A stretch of DNA of 64,000 nucleotides from Arenicola marina. Its lineage: Eukaryota; Annelida; Polychaeta; Arenicolidae. This document shows positions 51,226 through 61,422 of this stretch, one piece after another. Location of the stretch: assembly GCA_964019135.1 (NCBI GenBank), contig OZ025263.1:17089123-17153122 (forward strand). The letters run 5' to 3'. A model generated the notes under the pieces. The model ran no database searches, had not been told where the DNA came from, and saw nothing but the letters and a program-made list of their open reading frames with translations. Position 1 is the first letter of the stretch, and each line of letters begins with the position of its first letter. Position numbers and translations under genes: made by a program.

Positions 51226-53289
51226 CCTATTAAATTGTGTTTAGTCATGTGGCTGCAAAATACTTACGCTATGTATTGACGCCAGAGAAAATATGTGTGC
51301 CTGTCCTATACAGCCACAGAACTGGGGCTAATGGGGTCTCCTAGAATCCGAGAAAATCTGGTGAACGGTGGCTCCCCCGCGTGAGTGACCTAAGAGTTAT
51401 TTGCGTGCGTTTGAACTTAGTACACCTGTTCACATTATAATGCAATGCAAGCAGCGAAGTTGAGGAGACGCGGTAAAGGTAAGCGTAAAATTAAGGGTCC
51501 CCCCCCCCACCCACCTCAGCCCTCCCCCCACCACCCACCTCAGCCCTCCCCCCGTTACCATGGTGTCGCTCCCATGCATCAAACCGATCTATTGGTTATA
51601 TTCAATCTTATTTAATTCAGTCGTGATTGGTCGTTTAATTTATTCTGCAACTAATATCAATGTCAGTTGCCACTTAAAAGTTTAGCTTTTCTGTGCCGCT
51701 CTGGGTGATGCGTGTGGGCTCGACTGTCGACATGAAAGTTTTTATTGTAGACCTACTGGTCGACTTAACCAACGGGGGCGACCGCCCTGCTGCAGACTGG
51801 CTGGAGAGTTGAGAGCTAGGAGGGAGGGGGTGGCGAGAGGTGGCGGTGGGGGGGGGGGGGGGGTGAACGATATCACTGTTTTATCCGGAGACCCTCGCCT
51901 CTAACCCTTAGGCCTGGGCTCCGGCGCTGACCGTGACAGGTACGGCTGCGCATTCCTACACGGACCCCGGACGCCTCAGAGACGGTACAGCGATACCAGA
52001 GACGGTACAGCGATACCAGAGACTGTTTATAGCGATATGCTATGTCCATGCGGAGTATCAGTTAAACTACGATAAAAAAAATCCTAAACGCTAAATTAAG
52101 GTTTGGTGTTATATGAGGGTTCCATTACAAGACAAACAATGAACGGGTGGCATGATATATAGCTAATTATATATATGGAGAGCACTGTGGCGGATCCAAG
52201 TGGGTGTTGGGGGGCACAGGGCGCACGTGCTCCCCCCCCCCCCCCCTGGTGGCAAACAGGCTATAATAAGGCACGTAGCCCCCTTTCTCGCCATATCAAT
52301 AACATTCCGTGCCCCCCCCCACCCCTCCCCCCCGCCGCGCGGATCCAGAACTGAAATGAACACTGACAAGTGTGTGGGGTGGGGTGGGGTGTTCTTTAGG
52401 CGACAGACGTTTCTTATCCAACAGTTTTTTTAAGATCAATATGGGCAGGGGTGAGACACAGAAAGCAAATCAAACCCGGCCTAAAAGAAAAGGGTGAGAC
52501 ATAGAAAGAAAATTGGACCCGAGGTAAAGTTATAGACAGGGGTGATTAATTTCAATTAAGAAATTTATTAGACTCACCAGAGATCGAACTACACAGCAAA
52601 CACCTAACGTTTTTTCACTTTTAAAATGGTTCTAATTACGTTAGGAAACGTTCCAAAAACGTTATGTGTTGGCTGGATAGGCAGGGGCAGGATCCATGAA
52701 GCTTCAACACTTTGCGTGACTGATCTCTAGACTATGACCCACCGAAAGACTATGACCCACCAAAAGTTAGTATATATATATGTGTGTACTGGGCACACAG
52801 TTATTCCCTTGGCGCTCGTACACCAAAGACACTAGATATTACGCTAAGTACCGTAGTAATATACGTCATACCGTGGCTTGGGTCTCTTAGTCCATGTGAC
52901 GTACGTTGTTGGTTTCAAGCAAAAAATGTCTCGTATGGGACTAAGTGTTTCTATATTGTGCATGCCATCTGAATTCATTCCTCGAGATCACATCAATAGT
53001 ATAACACTAGAAGTCGCCACAAAGTAAAAACCACAAACCTTCGAGTGTTAATTGTCATCCAGTGTTAAGCTTAATTGGGTTTTAATTGGGTCTGATTAAT
53101 CCGTGTGTGTCAGCTGTTTTCGGTCTATTTGCTGAGCCGAGACATCCATGTACGCCGCATCCATGCCACAGCCCCGCTATTGGCGGTTAGAGAGTTTCCT
53201 TCACACGAACCCCGCTATATCTGATAGAAAGGCTTTTTAGCTCCGGATGTTCCTGAACCACAACAAACGCCTAGCTGTAGTGGTGGTAG
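51226..53289. other. Spacer with G/C-run repeats
   Basis: C-runs (51,500-51,550; 52,232-52,246; 52,310-52,335), a G-run (51,848-51,864) and two GGCGGATCCA/GCGGATCCAG words (52,189 and 52,338) that recall the CAGGGGCGGATCC family in direct orientation. A duplicated GAGACGGTACAGCGATACCA occurs at about 51,980 and 52,000. No exon was seen. Confidence 0.4.
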
Positions 53290-53574
53290 GATCCCAGGCT
53301 TGGCGCAGACATGTACGGACCTTGCCTCCCGCGATAGTCAAGCCACATACAACTACTCCACCATGCCCCACCCACTCCCCCACCCGCCCGGCTCGTACAC
53401 TAACCAGAGCTGGTGGGTGGCGGGCCGTAAAACGAGGGCTGACGTGTTTAGAGAACTGCCACAAACATGCCGGGAGGTGTCGGACTTACCCACGCCCACC
53501 GCGTGCAGTCAGCCTCAGCCCGCAACTTCAGACTGCTGCGCTAAGTACTTAGTGTTGTTAACCGACCAGCGATA
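53290..53574 (+). CDS. Possible terminal exon of an unknown gene
   Basis: Frame reads AQTCTDLASRDSQATYNYST ... PGSYTNQSWWVAGRKTRADV ... CSQPQPATSDCCAKYLVLLT and stops at 53,572. It has four to six cysteines and mixed composition, unlike the Pro/Gly by-products nearby. A candidate acceptor, GTAGGATCCCAG, precedes it. No family was recognised. An overlapping frame (53,247-53,552) is also open, so the register is uncertain. Confidence 0.25.
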
Positions 53575-53742
53575 AGGGAAGGATGAACACTACGCTCAAC
53601 AATCTTATCTTTAACCGCTTTAAACTCCATGCAATACGAACTTAGGCTAAATTTGCTGGCGCGATCAACTTAACACGAACCAGGAATGCAACTTGTATAC
53701 AGTTCACGTGGGAGGAATCTTTACACCGTAACATTTGCTTAC

Positions 53743-53980
53743 CTGGATATTATTAGATCTACTGTTACTATTCCGTTAATGACCCCGGGTATGTCACTGT
53801 AGACCCCGTTGCGATAGCCTTCGGCAATCATCATATCTTCATTTAACGTTACAGACACAGCGTGTACATCTATATCTTTCACGTTATAGTCCAGCAACAT
53901 CTGGGGCAGACATGTGGACTCTCCGGCCATGCACGCCCCGTAGGGATCCTCGCTTAACTGAAGTACCGGGATCCTGGCGA
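53743..53980 (-). CDS. Candidate internal exon of an unknown gene
   Basis: On the minus strand an acceptor, GGATTTCTAAACAG, and a strong donor, ATCCAG|GTAAGC, bound 238 bases in one open register (phase 2 in, phase 2 out). It encodes ARIPVLQLSEDPYGACMAGE ... LLDYNVKDIDVHAVSVTLNE ... GYRNGVYSDIPGVINGIVTV DLIIS, broken here for length. The sequence is well-mixed and globular-looking with two or more Cys, so I believe it is real coding sequence. I do not recognise the family and could not find its neighbouring exons. Confidence 0.5.
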
Positions 53981-54019
53981 CTGTTTAGAAATCCTGGAAG
54001 AGGTTTTCGAGCAGCTTGG

Positions 54020-54260
54020 GGTGAGAGTTCGCGGCGGGGGTGGCGTAGCGCCGGGGAAGGCGGGGGCGGAGGGGAGGGGGTGGCGCCGGGGAAGGCGGGG
54101 GTGGAGGGGAGCGGGTGGCGCCGGGGAAGGCGACGGGTGGGGGTGTATGGGCGGAGAGGGGATTGTGGAGGGTGCATTGGAGGGAGTGAAGTGGAGGGAA
54201 CCGAGATGGGAGGGGTGCAAATGTATCCGTGTGTGTGTGTTAAGGGGGAGGGGGGGGGGG
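54020..54260. repeat. About 43-bp GC-rich tandem repeat, three copies
   Basis: Units of GTGGCGCCGGGGAAGGCGGG then GG(C/T)GGAGGGGAGGG, followed by a G-run at 54,247-54,262. Frames on both strands are Gly/Arg or Pro-rich by-products. Confidence 0.8.
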
Positions 54261-55448
54261 GGCTGAGAAGTGCACACCAGAACCAGCTGACGCCACTCAC
54301 TCGTTATGATGAGGTGTCAAGCCCTTTCGGCGGTTTGTGACCCAAGATAAGTTTAAGGTTGGCTGCCTTATTTTTAGTTTTTGCATGCGATCCCGAGAAG
54401 CAGGTGGCAGCTGTATCAGTCAGTCCACTTGCATGCAGCTGTCGTCACTGTCAGTCGTGTACGCCTAAAAAGATCATGACGCCCTTCCCCCACCCCCCAC
54501 CCCCCTCTCTCCAAACCCACCATTCGGTCGACAGTCGGCACACGAACGGAGATTTGAACGGAGATTTATTTGTTCACCCGCCCCTCCCCCCCCCCCCAGC
54601 CCCCTTTACTGGGGTGCCCCTACAGTCGGTTGTTACACACCACCGCGAGCCTTGCTATATACAGATTAATCGGCGAGAATATCGTGTCACATCATCGACA
54701 TATGGTACTGCATGGCGGCAAGTTCAAGGCGACGTCCTCATTAACTTACCTAAGCCAAAAGCTACACTGTTTTTTTTAGTAATGGAATAAGTTTTTAACG
54801 ATCTTTCCAAATATATATATGTAACCGATAGGCTACTGCGATAACGTGGGATCAGATCATATCAAACCAGATGCATGAATTTTGGTGTGGGGGAAAGGAC
54901 AAACATGCAATTAATAGTGTCATTATGCGTGTTTTCGGTCTCTCTAATCAAGAGAGAATGGGGGGGGGGGCATGCATATATTTATGAATTATAAAATGCG
55001 CCCATATTTCATTTTACATGTTATAAAGAAAAATATTCATGTTTCTTTAGTTGTTTTACCGTTTTTTTGTCGCCCTTAATATGACTACTTCATCCCAAAA
55101 AATGTCGGTGGCCTTATATATCCAACCTAAACCTACCATTTTTGGTGTACCCTAATAATTACCTTTTTGTGAAAATATTCGCTGGTGCAAGGCTAAATTA
55201 GATCTATGTGTATACACATTGAGGAAAAATATAAGCTATAGGATCGTTAGTATGATTAAGCAGCCAGTGACGGATCTCGGAGCCCGTTCACCCGTCGTCA
55301 TTTCTAGATCCCCCCCCCCCCCCCACCCCATCATGGAGTCCCGAACTGTTCACACACTAATCCTTTTCGGTTAATCCAATCTGTTTCGGCAAATAAGTGC
55401 AAACGGCGCCCTCTGCCGACTGCATGCACAATGACGGCGAAAGCTGTA
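54261..55448. other. Spacer upstream of TTC25
   Basis: Low-complexity C-runs (54,485-54,510; 54,583-54,600; 55,311-55,326) and AT-rich stretches. No exon was recognised. Confidence 0.4.
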
Positions 55449-55461
55449 GTAACTAAGCAAC
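55449..55461 (+). promoter_or_regulatory. X-box-like RFX site upstream of TTC25
   Basis: GTAACT-A-AGCAAC fits the RFX consensus GTNRCC N(0-3) RGYAAC with one mismatch in the left half. It lies 150 bases before the TTC25 start codon. RFX factors drive motile-cilium genes including dynein-docking components, so position and target agree; binding is inferred. Confidence 0.45.
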
Positions 55462-55610
55462 AACAAAGGCGGTATTACGCAACCCTTTTGACAGAGCGTG
55501 AATGTTGTAACAAACACAATCTTTGCCTGCAGTTTGACGTTGAACATTATTGCAGCCCAAAACAAAGACTTTTAACAATCTTTTCGATCAAGCGTCAAGA
55601 AAGGTTTAAT

Positions 55611-55730
55611 ATGTATGACGGGGAAGCATCTGAACTGGGACCGAGAGGAACTTTTGAGTCTTATCGGGCCGAAGGAGACGCTCTTTACAAGAATGCTGAG
55701 TACCGCAAAGCGATAGAAAGCCTGACAACA
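55611..55730 (+). CDS. TTC25 exon 1
   Basis: Forty codons, MYDGEASELGPRGTFESYRA through SLTT, phase 0 out at ACAACA|GTGAGT. Contains the first helix pair of TPR1. Confidence 0.9.
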
Positions 55731-58700
55731 GTGAGTTTGCTTTCCGCCTCATTGACATGGGCCGACATGGCGTCATGCCTTTGTCTTGGCGTAAGTGCCC
55801 CCCAGGCAAGCCAGGCAAGTCAGGCTTGCAAGCCTGGAGGCACTTGCGCCAAGCCTTTGTTATTGTCAGTAATATAATTGGAATGGTCGACCTTTACTTT
55901 TGCGGGACCCCCCTGGCCTGCCCTTTTTTTAACAAGGATGATTAGGTCACCAATTTATATATAGTTGTAACAAGGGCTATTGCTATTAAACAATGCTCAA
56001 TGACAATGGTATCTTTAGCTGCCTGTCTGATTTATATCCCTGCGATTTAAGGGTATTTTTATTGCTGAGAGGGTTCAATTGTTATAATATACAGATGAGA
56101 TTCTGAAGTTAATAATAATGCCTCATTTGAAGCATTCTATATTCAAGTTTGTAGTACCAGGATACAATCTTTATATACGGCCACAGATATATCATGGTTT
56201 ACTATGGTTTACCATGGTTTACCATTTTTTTCTCCTTACCAGTCAGCCGAAACGAAGCGTTAACACTCGCCAATTGAATTTAAAGATGTAAACTTTCGGT
56301 GCAGATCGCGATTAAATTAGGTTGGACACCCGCTTTAATTGAAACCTAGTTGTTTGCTTATGTATATTGATTCTCTGTTTTTTTTTCAGATTCTTGTATG
56401 TACAGTGAATGATTAACTTAACTGATGTTAAAAAATGTATACTAACTAATCAAGATATAAATAATAGTATAAATAAATAGCACTGATTTTAATTCTAAAA
56501 ATAAATAAAGGGCCTACTATGAAAATGCTTCTTAACAATCACCAACGCTTGTTTGTAAGTGGGTTAAAAGCTGTAAAGAACATTACAAGTGCAAATACAG
56601 GTTCTGAAATTGTAATTGATGGACAGATATGACACATATATGTCATGATTTGAATATTCTCATGAATAAGTATTTGATTAACATTTTCTGTGAGGGATTG
56701 TAACATGGAAAGTTTTCAGCCAATCATAAACAGTAGCGTTTAGTGAAAGGTTATGGCTGATACATATTAAACTACTTGATTATTTCCCTGCATAATTATA
56801 TTTTCTTAAATTTCAGAGATTTACTTCTTTCATCTCAGCCTTGCATTGTTGCATTATGATTGTAGGAGTTTTCTTATGTTGTGCATTTAATTTTTTGCTG
56901 CTTATCTAAATCTTGTCATTTTGATCTTTGTGCTTCAGGCTCTTGAGATGAAAGCCAATGACAAGGATTGTCTAGTGGCTCGATCAAGATGCTATTTGAT
57001 GCTTGGGGATTCCGAGAAGGCTCTGAGAGATGCTGAATCAACCCTGCAAGAAGAAAAACACTTCCACAAGGTTACAATTATGTCATATTTTCTTAAGGTC
57101 CTGTGTAATGATACTACAGATCGTGGGGTGGGGGGGTGGGGGAGGGGTAACTGGATAAAAGCATATATAAGGCAGTGCCTCTTGGAGCTCTAAAATCACC
57201 CATCCAAGTACCAACAACCGGTTAAAATTAGGGCCCGTCCACATTCTAGCTGAGAAAGTTGCAAGGCAAAATCTACTATGAGAAAAATCCTTAGGATCCA
57301 TCCCTCTCCAGCTTGAAAATTGAGCACTCATTGGCGTACACCCACTGTAGACCCATGCAGGCACCAAAGGTGCACAATGTAGGACCCATTGGCTTAACTA
57401 CCAAAATGCACGAAAAAGGCACCCTTACCAGCGGCACGTCCCCAACAGTCAAGTACCTAGCTCGATATACCCCACCCCCCCCCCTCGCCCGTCCTACAGA
57501 TACATTAATGATCTTGTAATATGCATACGTTATATAGACATAGGCAAACAGTTGTTCATCCTTTTCAAATAGCTATACGGGTAATGTCATCAGAAAGCCT
57601 GTTGGTAATCTACGTATTTGTCTTTCATAATGTTTTCTCCGTTGGACACATTATATATTTCGATAGGTTATCGACAACAATTTACATGTGAATGAAAAAG
57701 TACTTATGTAGTGGAAAATTTGGTACAAAACCTTAACACGTTAAGTACAATAATTCAATTGGTACAAGATGTTCGAACAATCGCAATAAGAAAAAAATGA
57801 TAATAATAATAGATAGACTGTATGCAATATAATTCGATGCAAGCTATTCTTTGACTAAGCTTACTCATGCAATAGCGCTAAGGGGTCGTGAAGGTTATGT
57901 ACATCTGTAATGTTAATAATTGTAAACATCAAGACAAAGCTGATACATACATATCCAGTATAACCTATATTCATTGTGCTTACAGGGACTGTTTCAAAAG
58001 GCCGAAGCATTGTACTCCAGAGGAGAGTTCGAACTGGCGCTTGTTTTCTACCATCGTGGACACAAGATGCGACCTGAACTGCAAAAGTTTCGCCTTGGGA
58101 TACAAAAAGCCCAAGAAGCTATTGACAACTCCGTGGGCAGTAAGTTGAAGATTTTCCTGTTGCATGCATAATTGTCCCTGCGTTATACGACTTCTGTTTT
58201 GCTCTAAAAAGCCGTATAACGGAGGGAGTGTCGGAGGCATTTTCTGCGCAATTATCATAACGCACTCGAACAAATAGAATCATAGCGCATCACCGGCAAT
58301 CGTTTATTTAGTCCTCGTGTAGATAATCCAGCTCTGTGTCGTTACTGACATCCACACGCCGCTTCAAAATTAAAAGCCCTTTCGCTTGCATCCTTTAGCC
58401 ATTGTGTCAATTTGTGTTAACTTTTGCACTAAATTTTATTTTAATGAAACTTTGCATTTTTAGGCCCAGAAAAAATTAAGCTAACCAAGGAAGGAGATTT
58501 GTCATTTTTTCAAGAGCAAGTTAAGGTAGGTTGCTATAATTTATGTAGCTGTGATCTCTCCAGCGTTAAAATAACTTATTCTAACGCTGGATCACAACTA
58601 TAATTTATGATGCTAAAGTAAACTGAAATATAAGTATTAAACCCATAGGTCATGGGTTATTTCGAATCTGTATGCTCCTGCAATCAGGAACATGTTTCCC

Positions 58701-61380
58701 CCAACCGCGTCTTATCGTTCCGAGCTAGGTTGTTAAAGGCGAATTATATTATTTGTCCGGTATATTTATATACATTATCTCGAATCGTTAGTTTATAATA
58801 TCAAAAGTCTAGCATTTCCTCGGAATTATGAAGTTATTTAATTGCTTAAAATTCGAAAATTATATTTTGCATTATGACTATGCAGAGTAGGAAGAAAGTA
58901 AAAGGCGGTTACCAGCGTTCACAGCCGCGATCCCGCACGGCCCGAAAGTCTGAGCCCCAAGCCTCGCCCGCCCGCGACAAGACGGCCAGACAGCTACTGG
59001 GAGAGCTCTACGGCGACAGACTCTACCTGGAGAGACTAATGAACGAGACTGGTAATTAAGGCACTGCTGGGAGGGCTGTACGGGGACAGATGGAGAATTT
59101 GACTTAAAAAAATGGATACTTACAATTTATTACAGTCTAAGGCACAGCGTGCGGGCACCTTGGGCACAGTGCCCATGGTTAAGCGCGAGTACATACCGGT
59201 AGGTGCTGAAGGGTGTTCAGCGCAAGATGGAAAATGTGATTTTTTTTTTACTAGAACATAGTAATGTATTACAGATTGATAATTAAATTATGCAATCGGC
59301 TTTAACGTTAATACAGGGCAAGTAATTCGTTTCAGTTATGTCGTAGCTGATATTCGAATGCATTTCTTGTTCGTGAAGCACTATCGGTGTGAGTGTGGAG
59401 ATAACCACGTTCGAACAGAATTCTATCGGGGCTAAATTCGGCCACCAAACTGACCTACTTACCAGTAATAATGAAGGCGTTATGGCATGACTGACTGACT
59501 TTTCTGTGAGAGGAGGGGCGGTTGATGCTAAAAGCGATTGGTGGAAAGAGAGCGAACGGAATTGGGTAAGTGAGCGCGCATGCGCGAAAGGATCGAGTGA
59601 GCGCCTGTGCCGCCAAGTACGGCAACTTCGCCCTGGTTGTCGCATGACGTTATATGAACTGAAGTGCTGTGGGAAAGGTTTAAACAGTCTAGTAACGGCA
59701 GAACCTATACTAACATAACCCCGCCATCCAACTTGTGATGTGTGTAAAGACCCGTGTTAATGGTGCTGTTGCATTGTCATCGTCAATTTTCCTGAATAAT
59801 CTTTAAACTATTTTGATTTACAGAGACTAATACAAGGACGCAGGTTTGTTTGAATATGATGGGAGTGTCCTTCATCATGTGTTTATCGCATTGCCACTTG
59901 TAGTTCTGTCCTAGTTATAAATATATGTTCATAATATAAATAAATGTTGTTCCCACATCCGCTCTTTGGCTACGAACTACGTTGGCAACGTGAGCCGTTA
60001 ATATTAAGTAGTTGTAGCATTGGCTTTCAATATGATGTGTATAGTTATTTCAATCTCTGTTGGCTGTTTTTCGTTGTTATCAGGTCTTCATGCTATCTCA
60101 CATAGCATTTTCGATGTTCGGTGTTACTTTACACATGTACAGTTGACTGTTGCCTAATGCTAGCCTGGAAGCGACATTTCTGCTTTATTTCATTGTCTTG
60201 ATATTTTCCTTTTTTCCAATCCTTTCATTAACTGTTTATTAGCCGCTAAATGAGCTTGTATATATAGCATTGAGCAGTTTTCCTCTTTTGTGTGTCCGTT
60301 ATTCATACCAAGTTCACTCACTCTCAGGGCCGGCGCGATAGCTCAGTGGGTTAGAGCGCTCACACTGAGTGCTCTGGTCACCTGAGAGCCTAACCGCACT
60401 TGAGTCGGTGGTTCGCGCCCCGCTGTGACCATGTTTGTGTAGTCGCAGGATAATGATACCACGTCTTTCTTCACAAAGAGTAGGGAGTGACCCCGAGGAC
60501 ATGCCTCCGCTGTTCCCTTCTTTCTCCCATTGACGCGATTGGCCAGAATTAGTTAAAGCATCCTGAATATACAACCAACCATCCACTCTTGAATGTATCT
60601 AGAAGTGTGTGGCATAATGATGGCCTATAATCACGAATACAAAACTACACTTTTAAAAGTCGACGAAACTTCACAATTTACGATAATGAAACATGGTAAT
60701 GATTTACGCGTTAAATAGGGATAACAAACTAAATTACAGTTATCTAGATTTTCTTAATGTATTTAGCAGCTATTCTAAAAGTAGCTTTAAGGAGTGAGGG
60801 TGAAATGCATATGACACATTCGTTGGGTGAAAAAGGGCAAAGTAGCAAGTAGAAATCAGTGGAAGTCCTCAATGGTGAAGCGATCAAAAGTAAAAGACAG
60901 TACTACATTGAAAACCATGTAAGTTAGCGACTAACGTCACTCTGTATTCCACGTTAGAGCCCACAAAATGGATTATTATAGTAATACGTGAGTCATACGT
61001 GAGTTATGTTGAAAGAATTTATCTGCCAAACGTGGAAACACTGCCCGGTGAAGTAGCAATACAAATCAGTAAAACCATGGAAGCCATCAATGGTAAAGCG
61101 ATAAAGTCAACAGACCTTGAAGGTAGCTACCAACTAACTAACTTCTGACATAATATGGCGTCCTATGTTCCAGATAAGTCGACAGACGCTGGGATGAACA
61201 TCTACAACTTGGCGTGTGACGGGCTGCGTTACCTGGACACCCGGACCGAGTTCTGGAGACAGCAGAAGCCGATGTACGCCCGAAGGAAAGAACGGCGCGT
61301 GCAGAACCCCAAGGTCAAGGCCGGCGATGACTCCTCGGCCAACCAATACGTCATCAAGGAGCTGCAAAAACTGGAAGAGG
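55611..61380 (+). CDS. TTC25/ODAD4, outer dynein arm docking complex TPR protein (5' part, six exons)
   Basis: Coding exons 55611-55730, 56939-57070, 57986-58139, 58464-58525, 58886-59051 and 61174-61380 join in phase (841 bases, 280 codons) and continue beyond the window. The product is a cytoplasmic TPR protein that anchors outer dynein arms on doublet microtubules of motile cilia. Landmarks: FESYRAEGDALYKNAEYRKA (first TPR), NDKDCLVARSRCYLMLGD (second), QKAEALYSRGEFELALVFYH (third), RLGIQKAQEAIDNSVGS, TARQLLGELYGDRLYLERLM and RYLDTRTEFWRQQKPMYARR. All have close counterparts in the vertebrate protein in the same order. The start at 55,611 corresponds to the family start; an in-frame ATG at 55,431 would add 60 basic residues not seen in relatives. 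The later TPRs and C-terminal tail must lie past 64,000. Confidence 0.93.
55770..55862. repeat. Long imperfect hairpin just inside intron 1 of TTC25
   Basis: CTTGGCGTAAGTGCCCCCCA near 55,783 and the reverse complement of GGAGGCACTTGCGCCAAG (55,832-55,851) pair over about 25 bases, with GGCAAGCC/GGCTTGC words in the loop. About 50 bases after the donor. Confidence 0.6.
55935..56237. other. TTC25 intron 1, left part
   Basis: AT-rich; a short ACTATGGTTTACCATGGTTT duplication near 56,200. Nothing else. Confidence 0.4.
56238..56338 (-). repeat. Dispersed repeat in TTC25 intron 1, inverted copy of 14,193-14,300
   Basis: Carries GTAAACTTTCGGTGCAGATC and AAATTAGGTTGGACACCCGC, the reverse complement of words at 14,193-14,260. 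Confidence 0.7.
56339..56938. other. TTC25 intron 1, right part
   Basis: AT-rich intron ending in TTTGTGCTTCAG. No recognised feature. Confidence 0.45.
56939..57070 (+). CDS. TTC25 exon 2
   Basis: Forty-four codons, ALEMKANDKDCLVARSRCYL through EEKHFHK, phase 0 at both ends. Completes TPR1 and encodes TPR2. Confidence 0.92.
57071..57985. other. TTC25 intron 2
   Basis: Includes a G-run (57,125-57,145) and a C-run (57,471-57,485). No extra exon seen. Confidence 0.45.
57986..58139 (+). CDS. TTC25 exon 3
   Basis: GLFQKAEALYSRGEFELALV through AIDNSVG, TPR3 and the conserved FRLGIQKAQEAI linker. Acceptor GTGCTTACAG; donor GGGCA|GTAAGT, phase 1. Confidence 0.93.
58140..58463. other. TTC25 intron 3
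   Basis: Short intron; no repeat recognised. Confidence 0.5.
58464..58525 (+). CDS. TTC25 exon 4
   Basis: Sixty-two bases, SPEKIKLTKEGDLSFFQEQV then K. Matches the conserved G-D-L-S-F linker of the family. Phase 1 in, phase 0 out (TTAAG|GTAGGT). Confidence 0.85.
58553..58602. repeat. Hairpin in TTC25 intron 4
   Basis: CCAGCGTTA and TAACGCTGG with outer GTGATC/GATCAC form inverted arms of about 14 bases around a 14-base loop, 28 bases after the exon 4 donor. Confidence 0.7.
58603..58885. other. TTC25 intron 4, remainder
   Basis: AT-rich; the acceptor is ATGACTATGCAG. Nothing else. Confidence 0.45.
58886..59051 (+). CDS. TTC25 exon 5
   Basis: SRKKVKGGYQRSQPRSRTAR then the conserved DKTARQLLGELYGDRLYLER. 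The basic Ser/Arg lead is a linker that is poorly conserved in the family. Phase 0 in, phase 1 out (GAGACTG|GTAATT). Confidence 0.9.
59052..60327. other. TTC25 intron 5, left part
   Basis: The phrase GCACTGCTGGGAGGGCTGTACGGGGACAGA at 59,061-59,090 echoes the exon 5 coding words for LLGELYGDR (shown here only as position): it looks like a small partial duplicate of exon 5. No other feature. Confidence 0.45.
60328..60590 (+). mobile_element. tRNA-derived SINE in TTC25 intron 5
   Basis: GGCGCGATAGCTCAGTGGGT then TAGAGCGCTC is a canonical tRNA D-arm/A box. About 60 bases later GTCGGTGGTTCGCGCCCC is a B-box-like T-arm. The A-to-B distance is longer than in a functional tRNA and a tail of about 170 bases without tRNA features follows. 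It is therefore a SINE-like element, not a tRNA gene. Confidence 0.65.
60591..61173. other. TTC25 intron 5, right part
   Basis: A phrase around AATGGT(G/A)AAGCGAT(C/A)AA with AAGTAGCAA is repeated at about 60,840-60,900 and 61,050-61,110. No exon. Confidence 0.45.
61174..61380 (+). CDS. TTC25 exon 6
   Basis: DKSTDAGMNIYNLACDGLRY then LDTRTEFWRQQKPMYARRKE, ending KELQKLEEG. The YLDTxxxFWRQQKPxYAR block is a strong family signature. Phase 1 in and out (GAAGAGG|GTCAGT), so the reading frame continues in an exon beyond the window. Confidence 0.93.
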
Positions 61381-61422
61381 GTCAGTAACTGTATAACAAC
61401 TTGGTGTTTCATTGAAATATGA

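Noticed and set aside
55431..55610. Upstream in-frame ATG of TTC25
   Set aside because: It would add a 60-residue basic extension absent from the family as I know it; the start at 55,611 aligns with relatives.
60328..60425. A functional tRNA gene
   Set aside because: The A and B boxes are too far apart, no acceptor stem can be closed, and a non-tRNA tail follows; it fits a SINE better.
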